Made by a program: the position numbers and the translations under genes. Positions 42,146-50,168 of a DNA stretch of 64,000 bases are shown here, one piece after another; within the stretch, counting starts at the first letter, position 1; every line of letters begins with the position of its first letter. This DNA is from CAIYRG01 sp964446945. Its GTDB lineage: Bacteria > Pseudomonadota > Alphaproteobacteria > Micropepsales > Micropepsaceae. The DNA lies in contig CAYUQO010000012.1 in assembly GCA_964446945.1 (NCBI GenBank), positions 62,001 to 126,000 on the forward strand, read 5' to 3'. The notes beneath the pieces are model-generated. The model was not told the DNA's origin, made no database searches, and worked only from the letters and a program-made list of their open reading frames with translations.

Positions 42146-43003
42146 TCAAAAGTCCGGCCGTCCGGCTTTTGGGACGCCATTGTCCACATTCCCGAACGGA
42201 TCGCGCAGGTTTTCCGCACAGACCCGTTCCTCCCACGGCTTTGCTCGGCGCCACGTGACGAGCGCCGACCATGGCATGGTGAAAACCTTGGGGTCATCAA
42301 CGGTGAATTCCGCCTGAAGTCCCTTACCGCGATAGGCGAAATCGACCAACCGTTCGCCAGTGCGTCCATACCGCTTCTCATTCGCCTCCGCCGCCGCTTT
42401 GGCGGCCTCGCCATCGATCAGACGGTACCTTTCGACGAGATGGAGCTCATCCGAATGCGGCGTTCCGTAACGATCAACCACCGGGATCGGCGCCACCTTG
42501 ATCCCGATCGTGTCGACCACCAGCGTATCGCCTTCGTAATGTCCGACCGAATCACCCATCCACGATGGCGTCACATGCTCCGGATGCGGAACATTTAGGC
42601 GCACGTGCCGCACATGATGATCGGTCATATAGAGCAGCAATACTTCCTGCCGGCCCTGCACCACCTGCATCTCGATGTTTCGCAGCGCATAGGGCGGCTG
42701 CTCCGGCCAGCATTCACCAGAAGGCGTCGGATAATCGTCGCCCCGCGCAGAGATTTCAGCGTGCTTTTTCACCTCTTCCGCAGCCCAGGGCTGCAGGATC
42801 GGATTGCCATAATCGCCGACCAGGCGCTCCAGAATGTGCGCCTTGTTGAGGATCGGCCCCGGACCCGACAGGGGAGGTTCGTAGTCCAGCGTCGTCCGCC
42901 CCCACGGGCCGGACAAATCCGGCAACGCTGGCGTAGTCTCGGCCCCGGTTGGTGAAATCAAACCCAGCGTTGAGATAATTACCGCCAGTGCGCGACGTAG
43001 CAT
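42146..43003 (-). CDS. DF-tail family secreted protein, type B (member 17)
   Basis: A 285 aa exported protein; AGAGG lies upstream of ATG 43003 and the signal MLRRALAVIISTLGLISPTG follows. It is a canonical type B copy: LPDLSGPWGRTTLDYEPP, CWPEQPPYALR, MQVVQGRQEVLLLYMTDHHVRHVRLN, core PSWMGDSVGHYEGDTL, RYGTPHSDELHLVERYRLID, the charged insertion AAKAAAEANEKRYGRTGER, YRGKGLQAEFTVDDPKVF, VCAENL and tail RPDF. Very similar to member 9 despite lying over 30 kb away, so it was probably copied from that lineage. It stands alone. Confidence 0.9.
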   Translation of the reverse strand: MLRRALAVIISTLGLISPTGAETTPALPDLSGPWGRTTLDYEPPLSGPGPILNKAHILERLVGDYGNPILQPWAAEEVKKHAEISARGDDYPTPSGECWPEQPPYALRNIEMQVVQGRQEVLLLYMTDHHVRHVRLNVPHPEHVTPSWMGDSVGHYEGDTLVVDTIGIKVAPIPVVDRYGTPHSDELHLVERYRLIDGEAAKAAAEANEKRYGRTGERLVDFAYRGKGLQAEFTVDDPKVFTMPWSALVTWRRAKPWEERVCAENLRDPFGNVDNGVPKAGRPDF

Positions 43004-43089
43004 TCATGCCTCTGGGTAGATCACCACGGCCCGGGTGAGTATCGGCCCGGGCACGACGTAGTCCAACAAATTGGCGGCGTCTGCGCAAC

Positions 43090-43129
43090 ACAAAGCCGCT
43101 GCCACTCGGGGGAGCGACAGCGGCTTTGT
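43090..43129 (-). terminator. rho-independent terminator after 43149-43844
   Basis: ACAAAGCCGCTG (43090-43101) pairs with CAGCGGCTTTGT (43118-43129) across a 16-base loop. It lies 19 bases beyond the stop of the Ala/Pro-rich gene; the 3' side on the minus strand is only moderately T-rich, so it may work in both directions weakly. Confidence 0.7.
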
Positions 43130-43148
43130 TGTGCTTGGAGGTACGGAC

Positions 43149-43844
43149 TTACTGCTGAGCAGGCGCCGTGCCGGCCGGAGCAGAATCCGCTGCAGGCGCA
43201 GCTTGCTGCGGCTGCGGATCTGCGGCGGCAGGCGCTTTGGCTTCCTGCGGCGCTGCATCACTGTGATCGGCTGCCGGCGGGGCGGCTTCTGCTGCTGCCG
43301 GTGCGGCCTGGGCCGGCGCAATTTCCGCCGGTTTCGGCGCTGGCGTGTTCGCCGAAATCTGCTCTGGCTCCGCTTTGGCCGCATCAGCTGTATCGCGTTG
43401 CGCGCGCGTCACTTTGGCGGCCTTCTGTAACTTTGCAGGAGCAGTCGCAGGTTGAGCGTCCGCGGCGGTATTCGTCAGCTTTTCGGCTGCCGCGGGTTCC
43501 GCTTTCACGGGCTTCTCTGTGGGCACTGATCCTGTCGGAGTCGCGACGGGTGGATTGTCGGCGGCGGCATTGTTCAGTGGCGCGACCGCGGGCGGCGTTT
43601 CCGGCGATGTCAGGTCCGAAGCCGAGCCCGAGCCTGAAGCGGAAGCACTGGTGAATGCACCCTGCGGAGCGACGGGATTGGACGCAACGGTCTGAGCAGT
43701 CTGTGAATGCGATCCCGAAGTCTCGTAGGCGAAGGTTCCAAGGCCGATAAAACCGAACGCCACCAGCGCCGCGGCGGCCATCTTCATCGGGAATGTGTTG
43801 TTGTTTTCAGAAGTGTACGGATGATCCCGCCAGTCATTCATCAT
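43149..43844 (-). CDS. membrane-anchored Ala/Pro-rich protein
   Basis: A 231 aa protein. A short cytoplasmic head (MMNDWRDHPYTSENNNTFP) is followed by one membrane span (about 21-40, AAAALVAFGFIGLGTFAY) and a long low-complexity tail dominated by Ala, Pro, Glu and Gln (PAPKPAEIAPAQAAPAAAEA). It therefore looks like a type II membrane protein with an extended periplasmic spacer, as in cell-wall or TonB-like linkers, but no partner-binding motif is visible. GAGGATATT precedes the start. Function unknown. Confidence 0.75.
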   Translation of the reverse strand: MMNDWRDHPYTSENNNTFPMKMAAAALVAFGFIGLGTFAYETSGSHSQTAQTVASNPVAPQGAFTSASASGSGSASDLTSPETPPAVAPLNNAAADNPPVATPTGSVPTEKPVKAEPAAAEKLTNTAADAQPATAPAKLQKAAKVTRAQRDTADAAKAEPEQISANTPAPKPAEIAPAQAAPAAAEAAPPAADHSDAAPQEAKAPAAADPQPQQAAPAADSAPAGTAPAQQ

Positions 43845-44126
43845 GAGAATATCCTCACATTTGCGTGCAGCCCTCAGTATACGCGCGGCATTCTGTGAGG
43901 TTGTGTGACAAAAAAGGGCGTCAATTGCGGCACGTCTGTGTACAGATGGGTCAAAATTCGGCCATAGCCGTTAAGCTGAACGCCCGTGTTCTTTCACGCG
44001 TAGCCGCGTTTGAGCAACATGTTGGCGGCGCGATCGAATTCAGGGGAGCGGGCATCGCGACGCCGAGTGCGTCTGCGTTGCACTCGCCTTACCTGCGAAA
44101 TAGCAAACGACAATTATCGTTGTTTC

Positions 44127-46004
44127 TTACGTTTCCAGTGCCGCTTCATATTGTTCTGCGGCATCGATCCACCGTGCTTCGGCCGAGGAGAGCCGTCGCG
44201 CTGCATCCGCGCGCAGCTTCGACAGCTCCGTCCCCTTCGCTGGCTGCTTCTCAAACAGACCCGGCGCCGCAAGCGCCACATCCAGTTTTTCAATTTCGGA
44301 GTGCAGGCGCGTGACCTCACTCTCCCATTTCTCCATGGCATCCTTCAGCGGCTTCAAAGCGAGCCGCCGGTCGGCCGCAGCTCGCCGCTGCCCAGCCTTG
44401 GAAACACTGCGCGCTGCCGCAGCATCTGCTCCGGATGCTTCATCGCGCGCCAAAATCAAATCGCGATAATCATCCATGTCACCATCGAATGGCTGCACGC
44501 GATGGTCCGCAACCAGCAGCAAGCGGTCGGCGCAGGCCTCGATCACACGCCGGTCATGGCTGATCAATAGCACCGCACCTTCATAGCCGTTGAGCGCATT
44601 CAGCAATTCCTCGCGTCCATCGATATCAAGGTGATTGGTCGGTTCGTCGAGGATGAGCAGGTTCGGCCGGTCGAGAGTTGCGATCGCGAGCAGTAGCCGC
44701 GCTTTTTCGCCGCCGGAAAGCGACGCAATCTGAGTTTCCGCTTTGGCGCCGGAAAAGCCGAATCCGCCCAGGCGTGTCCGCGCCGCGGTCAGGTCCAGCG
44801 AGGGCCGGTAATCCGACAGCACCTCAACCGGCGTCTTGCCCGCATCAAGTTCGTCAAGTTGATGTTGCGCGAAATATCCGACCACCAGTTTGCGCGCGAA
44901 TGTGATCTCGCCGCCAAACGGCTGCAGCCGGCGCGCCATCACTTTGGCCAGAGTCGATTTGCCGTTTCCGTTGCGCCCCAGCAACGCCACGCGATCGTCG
45001 GAATCGATGCTCAACGAGACGCTGGTGAAGACCGGCTCATCCGGATCATAGCCGGCCGAGAGGCGGCTCATCCGGATCAACGGCGGCGCGATCGAGTCCG
45101 GCTGCGGCAGACGGATCGGCGGCAGAGTCTCGGCGTCGGGAATGGCGACCGGTTTGAGCCGCTCCAGCCATTTCAACCGGCTCTGCGCCTGACGCGCTTT
45201 GGACGCTTTATAACGAAAACGATCGACAAAAGCCTGAATGCGCTGGCGCTGCGCCTCAACCTGCATCCGGCTCGCCGCATCGAGCGCGCGTTTCTGCTCG
45301 CGCGCTTCGGCGAATGTGTCATAGCCGCCGCTGTAAAGCGTCAGCTTTCCATGTTCGAGATGCAGAATGGAATCGACCGCACGATTCAGCAGATCGCGGT
45401 CGTGGCTGACCAGAATCACCGTGCCGCGATAGCGCCGCAAATGTTCTTCGAGCCACAGCGATCCTTCGAGATCGAGAAAATTGGTCGGTTCGTCGAGCAG
45501 CAGCAGGTCGGGCGCGGCAAACAGCAGCGCCGCCAGCGCAACCCGCATCCGCCAGCCGCCGGAAAATTCCGAACACGGGCGTTGCTGCTCGTCATGGGAA
45601 AAGCCGAGGCCGGCGAGAATCCGCGCCGCCCGTGCCGGCGCTGCCCAGGCGTCAATCTCGTTCAGGCGCGCATGAATCGCGGCCGTTTCCAGCGGGTCGT
45701 GCGCGGCGTCCGCGCGCGCGAGCAATTGCGCACGTTCGGTATCGGATGCCAGCACGGTTTCAACCAGCGTCTGATCGCCGCCGGGCGCTTCCTGCGCTAC
45801 AGCGCCGACACGCCAGCTCCGGCTATAATCGACCCGTCCCGTTTCGCTCTCGTGCTGTCCGAGAATGAGCCTGAGCAGGGTTGTTTTGCCCGCTCCGTTG
45901 CGCCCAACCAGTCCGACTTTGCGCCCATCCGAGATGGCCGCACTGGCGCCGTCCAGCACCGCGCGTCCCGCAATCCGGACCGTGACATTGTCGAGAATCA
46001 GCAT
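44127..46004 (-). CDS. ABC-F family ATPase (Uup/YheS-type)
   Basis: A 625 aa cytoplasmic protein with two ABC modules and no membrane spans: Walker A GRNGAGKTT (first) and GRNGNGKST (second), signatures FSGGWRMR and LSGGEKAR, and Walker B LLLLDEPTN and LLILDEPTN, each followed by a switch His (VSHDRD, ISHDRR). The modules are joined by a basic linker (REQKRALDAASRMQVEAQ...) like the ABC-F P-site tRNA interaction motif, and the C-terminus forms a coiled coil (KDAMEKWESEVTRLHSEIEK). ABC-F proteins act on ribosomes. It begins 9 bases after the stop of the decarboxylase-like gene, so the two are likely co-transcribed. Confidence 0.95.
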   Translation of the reverse strand: MLILDNVTVRIAGRAVLDGASAAISDGRKVGLVGRNGAGKTTLLRLILGQHESETGRVDYSRSWRVGAVAQEAPGGDQTLVETVLASDTERAQLLARADAAHDPLETAAIHARLNEIDAWAAPARAARILAGLGFSHDEQQRPCSEFSGGWRMRVALAALLFAAPDLLLLDEPTNFLDLEGSLWLEEHLRRYRGTVILVSHDRDLLNRAVDSILHLEHGKLTLYSGGYDTFAEAREQKRALDAASRMQVEAQRQRIQAFVDRFRYKASKARQAQSRLKWLERLKPVAIPDAETLPPIRLPQPDSIAPPLIRMSRLSAGYDPDEPVFTSVSLSIDSDDRVALLGRNGNGKSTLAKVMARRLQPFGGEITFARKLVVGYFAQHQLDELDAGKTPVEVLSDYRPSLDLTAARTRLGGFGFSGAKAETQIASLSGGEKARLLLAIATLDRPNLLILDEPTNHLDIDGREELLNALNGYEGAVLLISHDRRVIEACADRLLLVADHRVQPFDGDMDDYRDLILARDEASGADAAAARSVSKAGQRRAAADRRLALKPLKDAMEKWESEVTRLHSEIEKLDVALAAPGLFEKQPAKGTELSKLRADAARRLSSAEARWIDAAEQYEAALET

Positions 46005-46013
46005 GCCAGGGAA

Positions 46014-46994
46014 TCAGATCTTGAAGCTCTCCAGTGTCGCCGGGTGGAACAGCTCTTCCACCTTCAACCGCCGCGGCGAAAGACCTTGCGAATGATGGTG
46101 GTGCAGGAACGAATCCAGCGTCTTCCGGTTCGCGTCCACGCCATAGGGCCAGAAATCCTCGCCCATCAACTCGCGCGCGGCTTTGAGCTGTTCCTCGACA
46201 AAGGGCAGCGTGACCTTGGTCGCCGACACATCGGTCAACTGCTCCAGCGCCGTTTGCTTCGAACGCTCGAAGGCTTTCAGCACCGCGGCCGGCAGCCAGG
46301 GATGTTTCTCCACCAGCGTGCGGCGCACGCCGATCAGATGCATGATCGGGAAAATGCCGGTGCGCCGGAAGTAATCCTTTCCCGCGGCCATCGGATCGGG
46401 GAACAACCAGCCAATATTGGGCGATGATATCGCTGGAGCGCGCGGGGCGATAAAGCCGTCGATCTCGCCTTCGGCCAGCAGTTCCGAAATCGTCTTTCCT
46501 TCCGGTGCATCCGTCAGGTGAACGCCAGACGGAAGTTTGATCGCGATCTTCTCCGGACGCGCTGCATGCTCGATGCCGCCGCGCACCCATTCGATGTCGG
46601 ATGGGCGGACGCCAAAGTCGTCTTCCAGAATCGCGCGCGCCCAGACATTCGCGGTGAGCTGATATTCGGGAACCCCCACGCGTCTGCCCCGCAGGTCTTC
46701 GGGTTTCCTGATGCGGTCGGTGCGCACGAAAATCGAGGTGTGGCGGAAACAGCGCGACACGAAGGCAGGAATGCCGGCATAGGGGCAATTGCCCAGCGCC
46801 GTCTTCAACGTAAAGCTCGACAGCGACAATTCGCAGATATCGAAATCCTGGCTGCGGAATGCGCGGAAGAAAATCTCCTCCGGGACCAGCTTCATGAACA
46901 CGGGATCGACTCCGTCGATCTTGACCTGACCGTCGATCAGCGGCCGGTTCCGGTCATAGTCGCCAATCGCGACCGAGAGATTGAGCAACCCCAT
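46014..46994 (-). CDS. 4,5-dihydroxyphthalate decarboxylase-like protein
   Basis: A 326 aa protein of the fold shared by periplasmic substrate-binding proteins and 4,5-dihydroxyphthalate decarboxylases. Matching segments: LSVAIGDYDRNRPLIDGQVKI, EIFFRAFRSQDFDICELSLSS, YAGIPAFVSRCFRHTSIFV, GRRVGVPEYQLTANVWARAI. Length is normal and there is no signal peptide, which favours the enzyme over a transporter component. AAAGGAAAGGAA precedes ATG 46994. It would decarboxylate a dihydroxybenzene-dicarboxylate in aromatic catabolism, but no other phthalate-pathway gene is nearby, so the substrate is uncertain. Confidence 0.8.
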   Translation of the reverse strand: MGLLNLSVAIGDYDRNRPLIDGQVKIDGVDPVFMKLVPEEIFFRAFRSQDFDICELSLSSFTLKTALGNCPYAGIPAFVSRCFRHTSIFVRTDRIRKPEDLRGRRVGVPEYQLTANVWARAILEDDFGVRPSDIEWVRGGIEHAARPEKIAIKLPSGVHLTDAPEGKTISELLAEGEIDGFIAPRAPAISSPNIGWLFPDPMAAGKDYFRRTGIFPIMHLIGVRRTLVEKHPWLPAAVLKAFERSKQTALEQLTDVSATKVTLPFVEEQLKAARELMGEDFWPYGVDANRKTLDSFLHHHHSQGLSPRRLKVEELFHPATLESFKI

Positions 46995-47112
46995 ATCGGA
47001 TTCCTTTCCTTTGCGCTGTTGGAATAAGAAAAACCGATGCCGAGCGCAAAGTCTTGCGATTTCACGTGAGGTCGCTATAACGCCCCGCATTCCCAATCTA
47101 TAGAGGACACAC

Positions 47113-47535
47113 ATGGCGGCCCAGCGCACGCTGTCGATCATCAAACCCGACGCAACCCGCAGGAATTTGACCGGCGAAATCATCGCCCGCTTCGAAAAGG
47201 CCGGTTTGCGGGTGGTGGCGCAAAAGCGGCTTCAACTGTCGCGCGCCCAGGCCGAAGCTTTTTATGCCGTGCACCGCCAGCGGCCGTTCTTCGAAGGCCT
47301 CGTCAAATTCATGACCTCCGGTCCGGTGGTGGTGCAGGTGTTGGAAGGCGAAAACGCGATCGCAAAAAATCGCGAGGTCATGGGTGCAACCGATCCGGCC
47401 AAAGCCGCGCCGGGGACGATCCGCAAGGATTTCGCCGAAAATATCGAAGCCAACTCGGTTCACGGCTCGGACGCGCCCGAAACGGCCGCCGAGGAAATCC
47501 GCTTCTTCTTCAGCGCCCTCGAAATCCCCGGCTAA
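47113..47535 (+). CDS. ndk: nucleoside diphosphate kinase
   Basis: A 140 aa enzyme that transfers the terminal phosphate of ATP to other nucleoside diphosphates, keeping the NTP/dNTP pools balanced. TLSIIKPDATRRNLTGEI is the classic start, and NSVHGSDAPETAAEEI contains the phospho-histidine (H117). GAGGACAC precedes the ATG. Length is standard. It is a stand-alone gene, divergent from the decarboxylase-like gene and convergent with purN, from which a hairpin repeat separates it. Confidence 0.97.
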   Translation: MAAQRTLSIIKPDATRRNLTGEIIARFEKAGLRVVAQKRLQLSRAQAEAFYAVHRQRPFFEGLVKFMTSGPVVVQVLEGENAIAKNREVMGATDPAKAAPGTIRKDFAENIEANSVHGSDAPETAAEEIRFFFSALEIPG

Positions 47536-47551
47536 ATCCAACCCCGGGAAC

Positions 47552-47610
47552 TTTCTCCCTCCGTTTACGGGGGGAGTGGCTCGAGCGCAGCGAGAGACGA
47601 GGGGGGAATT
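47552..47610. repeat. CCTCCCC-class intergenic repeat between ndk and purN
   Basis: TTTCTCCCTCCGTTTACGGG, GGGAGTGGCTCGAGCGCAGC, then GAGAGACGAGGGGGGAATTA. It shares the CCTCC-GTTTAC-GGGG hairpin with 41379-41460 but has CTCGAGCGCAGCGAGAG in place of CCGCGTAGCGG, so it is a variant of the same class. Between converging genes, it could end both transcripts. Confidence 0.75.
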
Positions 47611-48259
47611 ACTCCCCCGGGCTCATCAGCACGTCATCCGCGCTGGCATATCCGCTGAACACGGCTTTCCCATTTTCCAGCCGCACCCGGCCCTCTGCGA
47701 TCATCCGTAAGGCCAGCGGATAGAGCCTGTGTTCGGCGCCGAGCACCCGCGCCGCAAGCGTCTCAGGCGTGTCGCCGGCGTGCACGGGCACGGCTGCCTG
47801 GGCAATCGGCGGGCCGGAATCCATTTCAGGGGTGACGAAATGTACCGTGCAGCCGGAAATACGCACGCCGCTTCCGATCGCACGTTCATGCACGCGCGCG
47901 CCCTTGAACGAGGGCAGCAGTGAGGGATGGATATTGATCATCCGGCCCTGCCATTTCATCACAAAGCCTTCACTCAGCATGCGCATGAATCCGGCAAGGC
48001 ACACCAGCTCGACCCGCGCCTCATGCAGCGCGGCGTCTAGCGCGGCATCGAAGGATTCACGGCTGCTGAATTCCGTGTGCGGAATGACGCGCGTTGCAAT
48101 GCCGGCGGCGCGCGCGTGTTCAAGACCCGCAGCATCTGCCTGGTTCGACATCACCAGAACGAGTTCGGCCGGAAACTCTTCATCGCTACAGGCGGAAATC
48201 AGCGCTTTGAGATTGCTGCCGCGTCCGGAAATCAGAACCGCGGTGCGGGTCCGGCTCAC
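47609..48259 (-). CDS. purN: phosphoribosylglycinamide formyltransferase
   Basis: A 216 aa cytoplasmic enzyme of purine synthesis that formylates GAR using 10-formyl-THF. It has VLISGRGSNLKALISAC, the catalytic region NIHPSLLPSFKG with the His of the Asn-His-Asp triad, and TVHFVTPEMDSGPPIAQAAV with the Asp. Length is normal. Its ATG overlaps the stop of purM by 4 bases (ATGA), so it is translated with purM. The last 2 bases run into the intergenic repeat. Confidence 0.96.
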   Translation of the reverse strand: MSRTRTAVLISGRGSNLKALISACSDEEFPAELVLVMSNQADAAGLEHARAAGIATRVIPHTEFSSRESFDAALDAALHEARVELVCLAGFMRMLSEGFVMKWQGRMINIHPSLLPSFKGARVHERAIGSGVRISGCTVHFVTPEMDSGPPIAQAAVPVHAGDTPETLAARVLGAEHRLYPLALRMIAEGRVRLENGKAVFSGYASADDVLMSPGE

Positions 48260-49314
48260 TTCAGATTCCCGCTGAAGCGCACCTGCGGCTCGCCGCCGTC
48301 ACTTGTTGCCAGCGAGCCGATGACGAATGCGCGTTCGCCGCAACTGCGGAACGCAGCGATCACCGAATCGGCGGCTTTGGCGTCGGCAACCGCCACAAGG
48401 CCCACTCCGCAATTGAACGTCGCCAGCATTTCCGGTTCGGCAATATTCGCCTGGTCCCTGAGCCACCGGAATACCGGCGGCAGTTCCCATGCCGAAAGTT
48501 CAATGCGGGCGTCCAGCCCGGCTGGCAGGGCGCGTGGCACATTGCCGGGAAGTCCGGAGCCGGTGATATGCGCGAAGCCCTTGACGCCTCCCGCCGCGAT
48601 CGCCGCCAGTCCACTTTTGACGTACAGAATTGTCGGGGTAAGCAGAACATCCGCCAACGGAGCATTGGCAAAAGTTGCAGGCGCGTCGAGTTGCAGTCTC
48701 GCGGCCTCAAGAACCTTCCTGACCAGCGAGAAGCCATTGCTGTGGATACCGGACGATGCAACGCCGATCAGGACATCGCCGTCACGCATCTGTTCCGGTC
48801 TGGGTAGGATGGCATCGCGCTCCACCGCGCCGACCGCGAAACCCGCTAGATCGAAATCGCCTTTCGCATACAGCCCCGGCATTTCGGCGGTCTCGCCGCC
48901 GATCAAAGCGCAGCCGCACGCCTTGCAGGCACGCGCAATGCCCTCGATGACCTGTGCCGCTTCGTCGACGTTCAGCGCTGCGCTGGCATAGTAATCGAGA
49001 AAGAACAGCGGCTCGGCGCCCTGGACCACAATGTCGTTCACACACATCGCCACAAGGTCCTGGCCGATCGTGTCGAACTTTTTTGCAGCAATGGCGAGCT
49101 TCAGCTTCGTGCCCACACCATCAGTCGACGCAACAAGCACGGGATCCCTGAAACCCGCGGCTTTGATGTCGAACAAGCCGCCAAATCCGCCCAGCGACGC
49201 GTCCGCTCCACGGCGCGCGGTAGCGCGTGCGGCCGGCGCGATGCGCTCGACCAGCGCGTCGCCCGCATCGATATCCACGCCGGCATTCCGGTAGGTGAAA
49301 GAGGAGGAGTTCAT
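48256..49314 (-). CDS. purM: phosphoribosylformylglycinamidine cyclo-ligase
   Basis: A 352 aa AIR synthetase, the ATP-dependent step that closes the imidazole ring. STDGVGTKLKLAIAAKKFDT, CVNDIVVQGAEPLFFLDYYA, GGETAEMPGLY, GVASSGIHSNGFSLVRKVLE and ITGSGLPGNVPRALP are all family signatures. The start at ATG 49314 gives the usual length; an upstream extension in the same frame crosses into a terminator and is not used. Forms a purM-purN operon with a 4-base overlap. Confidence 0.97.
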   Translation of the reverse strand: MNSSSFTYRNAGVDIDAGDALVERIAPAARATARRGADASLGGFGGLFDIKAAGFRDPVLVASTDGVGTKLKLAIAAKKFDTIGQDLVAMCVNDIVVQGAEPLFFLDYYASAALNVDEAAQVIEGIARACKACGCALIGGETAEMPGLYAKGDFDLAGFAVGAVERDAILPRPEQMRDGDVLIGVASSGIHSNGFSLVRKVLEAARLQLDAPATFANAPLADVLLTPTILYVKSGLAAIAAGGVKGFAHITGSGLPGNVPRALPAGLDARIELSAWELPPVFRWLRDQANIAEPEMLATFNCGVGLVAVADAKAADSVIAAFRSCGERAFVIGSLATSDGGEPQVRFSGNLK

Positions 49315-49355
49315 CTTACCTGCTGTGTTGCGCGAAACCGCATGGCAGGCAAGCA

Positions 49356-49389
49356 AAGATGCGCCGCCGGTTTGGCGACGGCGCATCTT
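49356..49389 (-). terminator. rho-independent terminator for the Spy-like gene
   Basis: AAGATGCGCCG (49356-49366) pairs with CGGCGCATCTT (49379-49389). It stands 15 bases after the stop of 49405-49953 on the minus strand and before purM, so it keeps that transcript out of the purine operon. Confidence 0.85.
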
Positions 49390-49404
49390 GCGAACAGTTA
49401 ATTT

Positions 49405-49953
49405 TCAGAAGCCCGGCCGTGCTGCGCGGTTGCGTTCACCCTGCCCGCGGAAATTCTCCCGCTGCCCGGGGGCACGAACCAGAAGCTGGTCGGCGATCTG
49501 CTTCTGTGCATCGCTGAAGGACGCATAAAGCGGCCGTAGCGCGTGCAGCTCCCGGTCGAGGTCGGCGCTTCGCTTCTCCAGCATGCGCTGGCGCAATTCC
49601 AGCCGCTGAACCGCACTCATCGGACGGCGCTCGCCCCCGCGCATGTCGCGGTCGCGTTCACCCGCCGTGGCCGTGTTGCGCAGCTCGGTGGCAAAGTCGG
49701 TCCATGCCGCCTCCTGGGCGGGGGTGATGCCCAGCCTCTGGTGAAGGAATGCGAGGCGCCGGTCGATCCGTTCTCCGGGCCGGACATCCCTACGCCCGTA
49801 GTCATAGGGCGATGGCTGTACCGGTTGCACCTGCGGTTGCTGGTATGGATATGGTTGCGGCTGTGCAAAGCTCGCCGGCGCCGATGCGGCTACGCCGATG
49901 GCAAGGCTGATCCCGAGCGCGGAAACGCCGCGCTTTAACATACGAATTGTCAT
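49405..49953 (-). CDS. Spy/CpxP-like periplasmic LTXXQ-motif protein
   Basis: A 182 aa exported protein, ATG 49953 with AGGAG upstream and a signal peptide ending near SFAQ. After a Pro/Gln/Tyr-rich linker (PYPYQQPQVQPVQPSPYDYG) comes a helical domain with the LGITPAQEAAWTDFATEL motif typical of Spy/CpxP-related chaperones and metal-resistance sensors. The rest is Arg/Glu-rich helices (RLELRQRMLEKRSADLDREL). A periplasmic chaperone or stress role is likely by family; no His/Cys metal cluster is seen. It is a single-gene unit with its own terminator. Confidence 0.82.
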   Translation of the reverse strand: MTIRMLKRGVSALGISLAIGVAASAPASFAQPQPYPYQQPQVQPVQPSPYDYGRRDVRPGERIDRRLAFLHQRLGITPAQEAAWTDFATELRNTATAGERDRDMRGGERRPMSAVQRLELRQRMLEKRSADLDRELHALRPLYASFSDAQKQIADQLLVRAPGQRENFRGQGERNRAARPGF

Positions 49954-50168
49954 TCTTTGTTGCTCCTGGGCGAGGCGGTTGAACCGCCGAAACGCCCCTC
50001 CGGACGCAAATTTAGAACCGTTCCATCGCGGTTCAACTAACAATTATTTAAACCGGGGCGGCTAACCGGTCCGCGAAGCGCCCGAATCCGGCCTGAATCC
50101 GGTAAAATGCTTCCTTCGCGAGCCTGCTCTTCAAACCGTCATCCTCTGTCCCTATAGTCTGGTCCACG

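Noticed and set aside
75..43003. The -DF end as a beta-barrel assembly signal (terminal Phe)
   Set aside because: The residues before the tail do not alternate hydrophobic and polar as barrel C-terminal strands do, and the proteins lack the strand pattern; the three TonB receptors nearby, in contrast, do end in an aromatic residue in such a strand.
44859..46427. A 522-codon plus-strand frame antisense to the ABC-F gene
   Set aside because: Both ABC modules on the minus strand are unmistakable; this frame has a compositional bias (Arg, Gln, His) and no motif.
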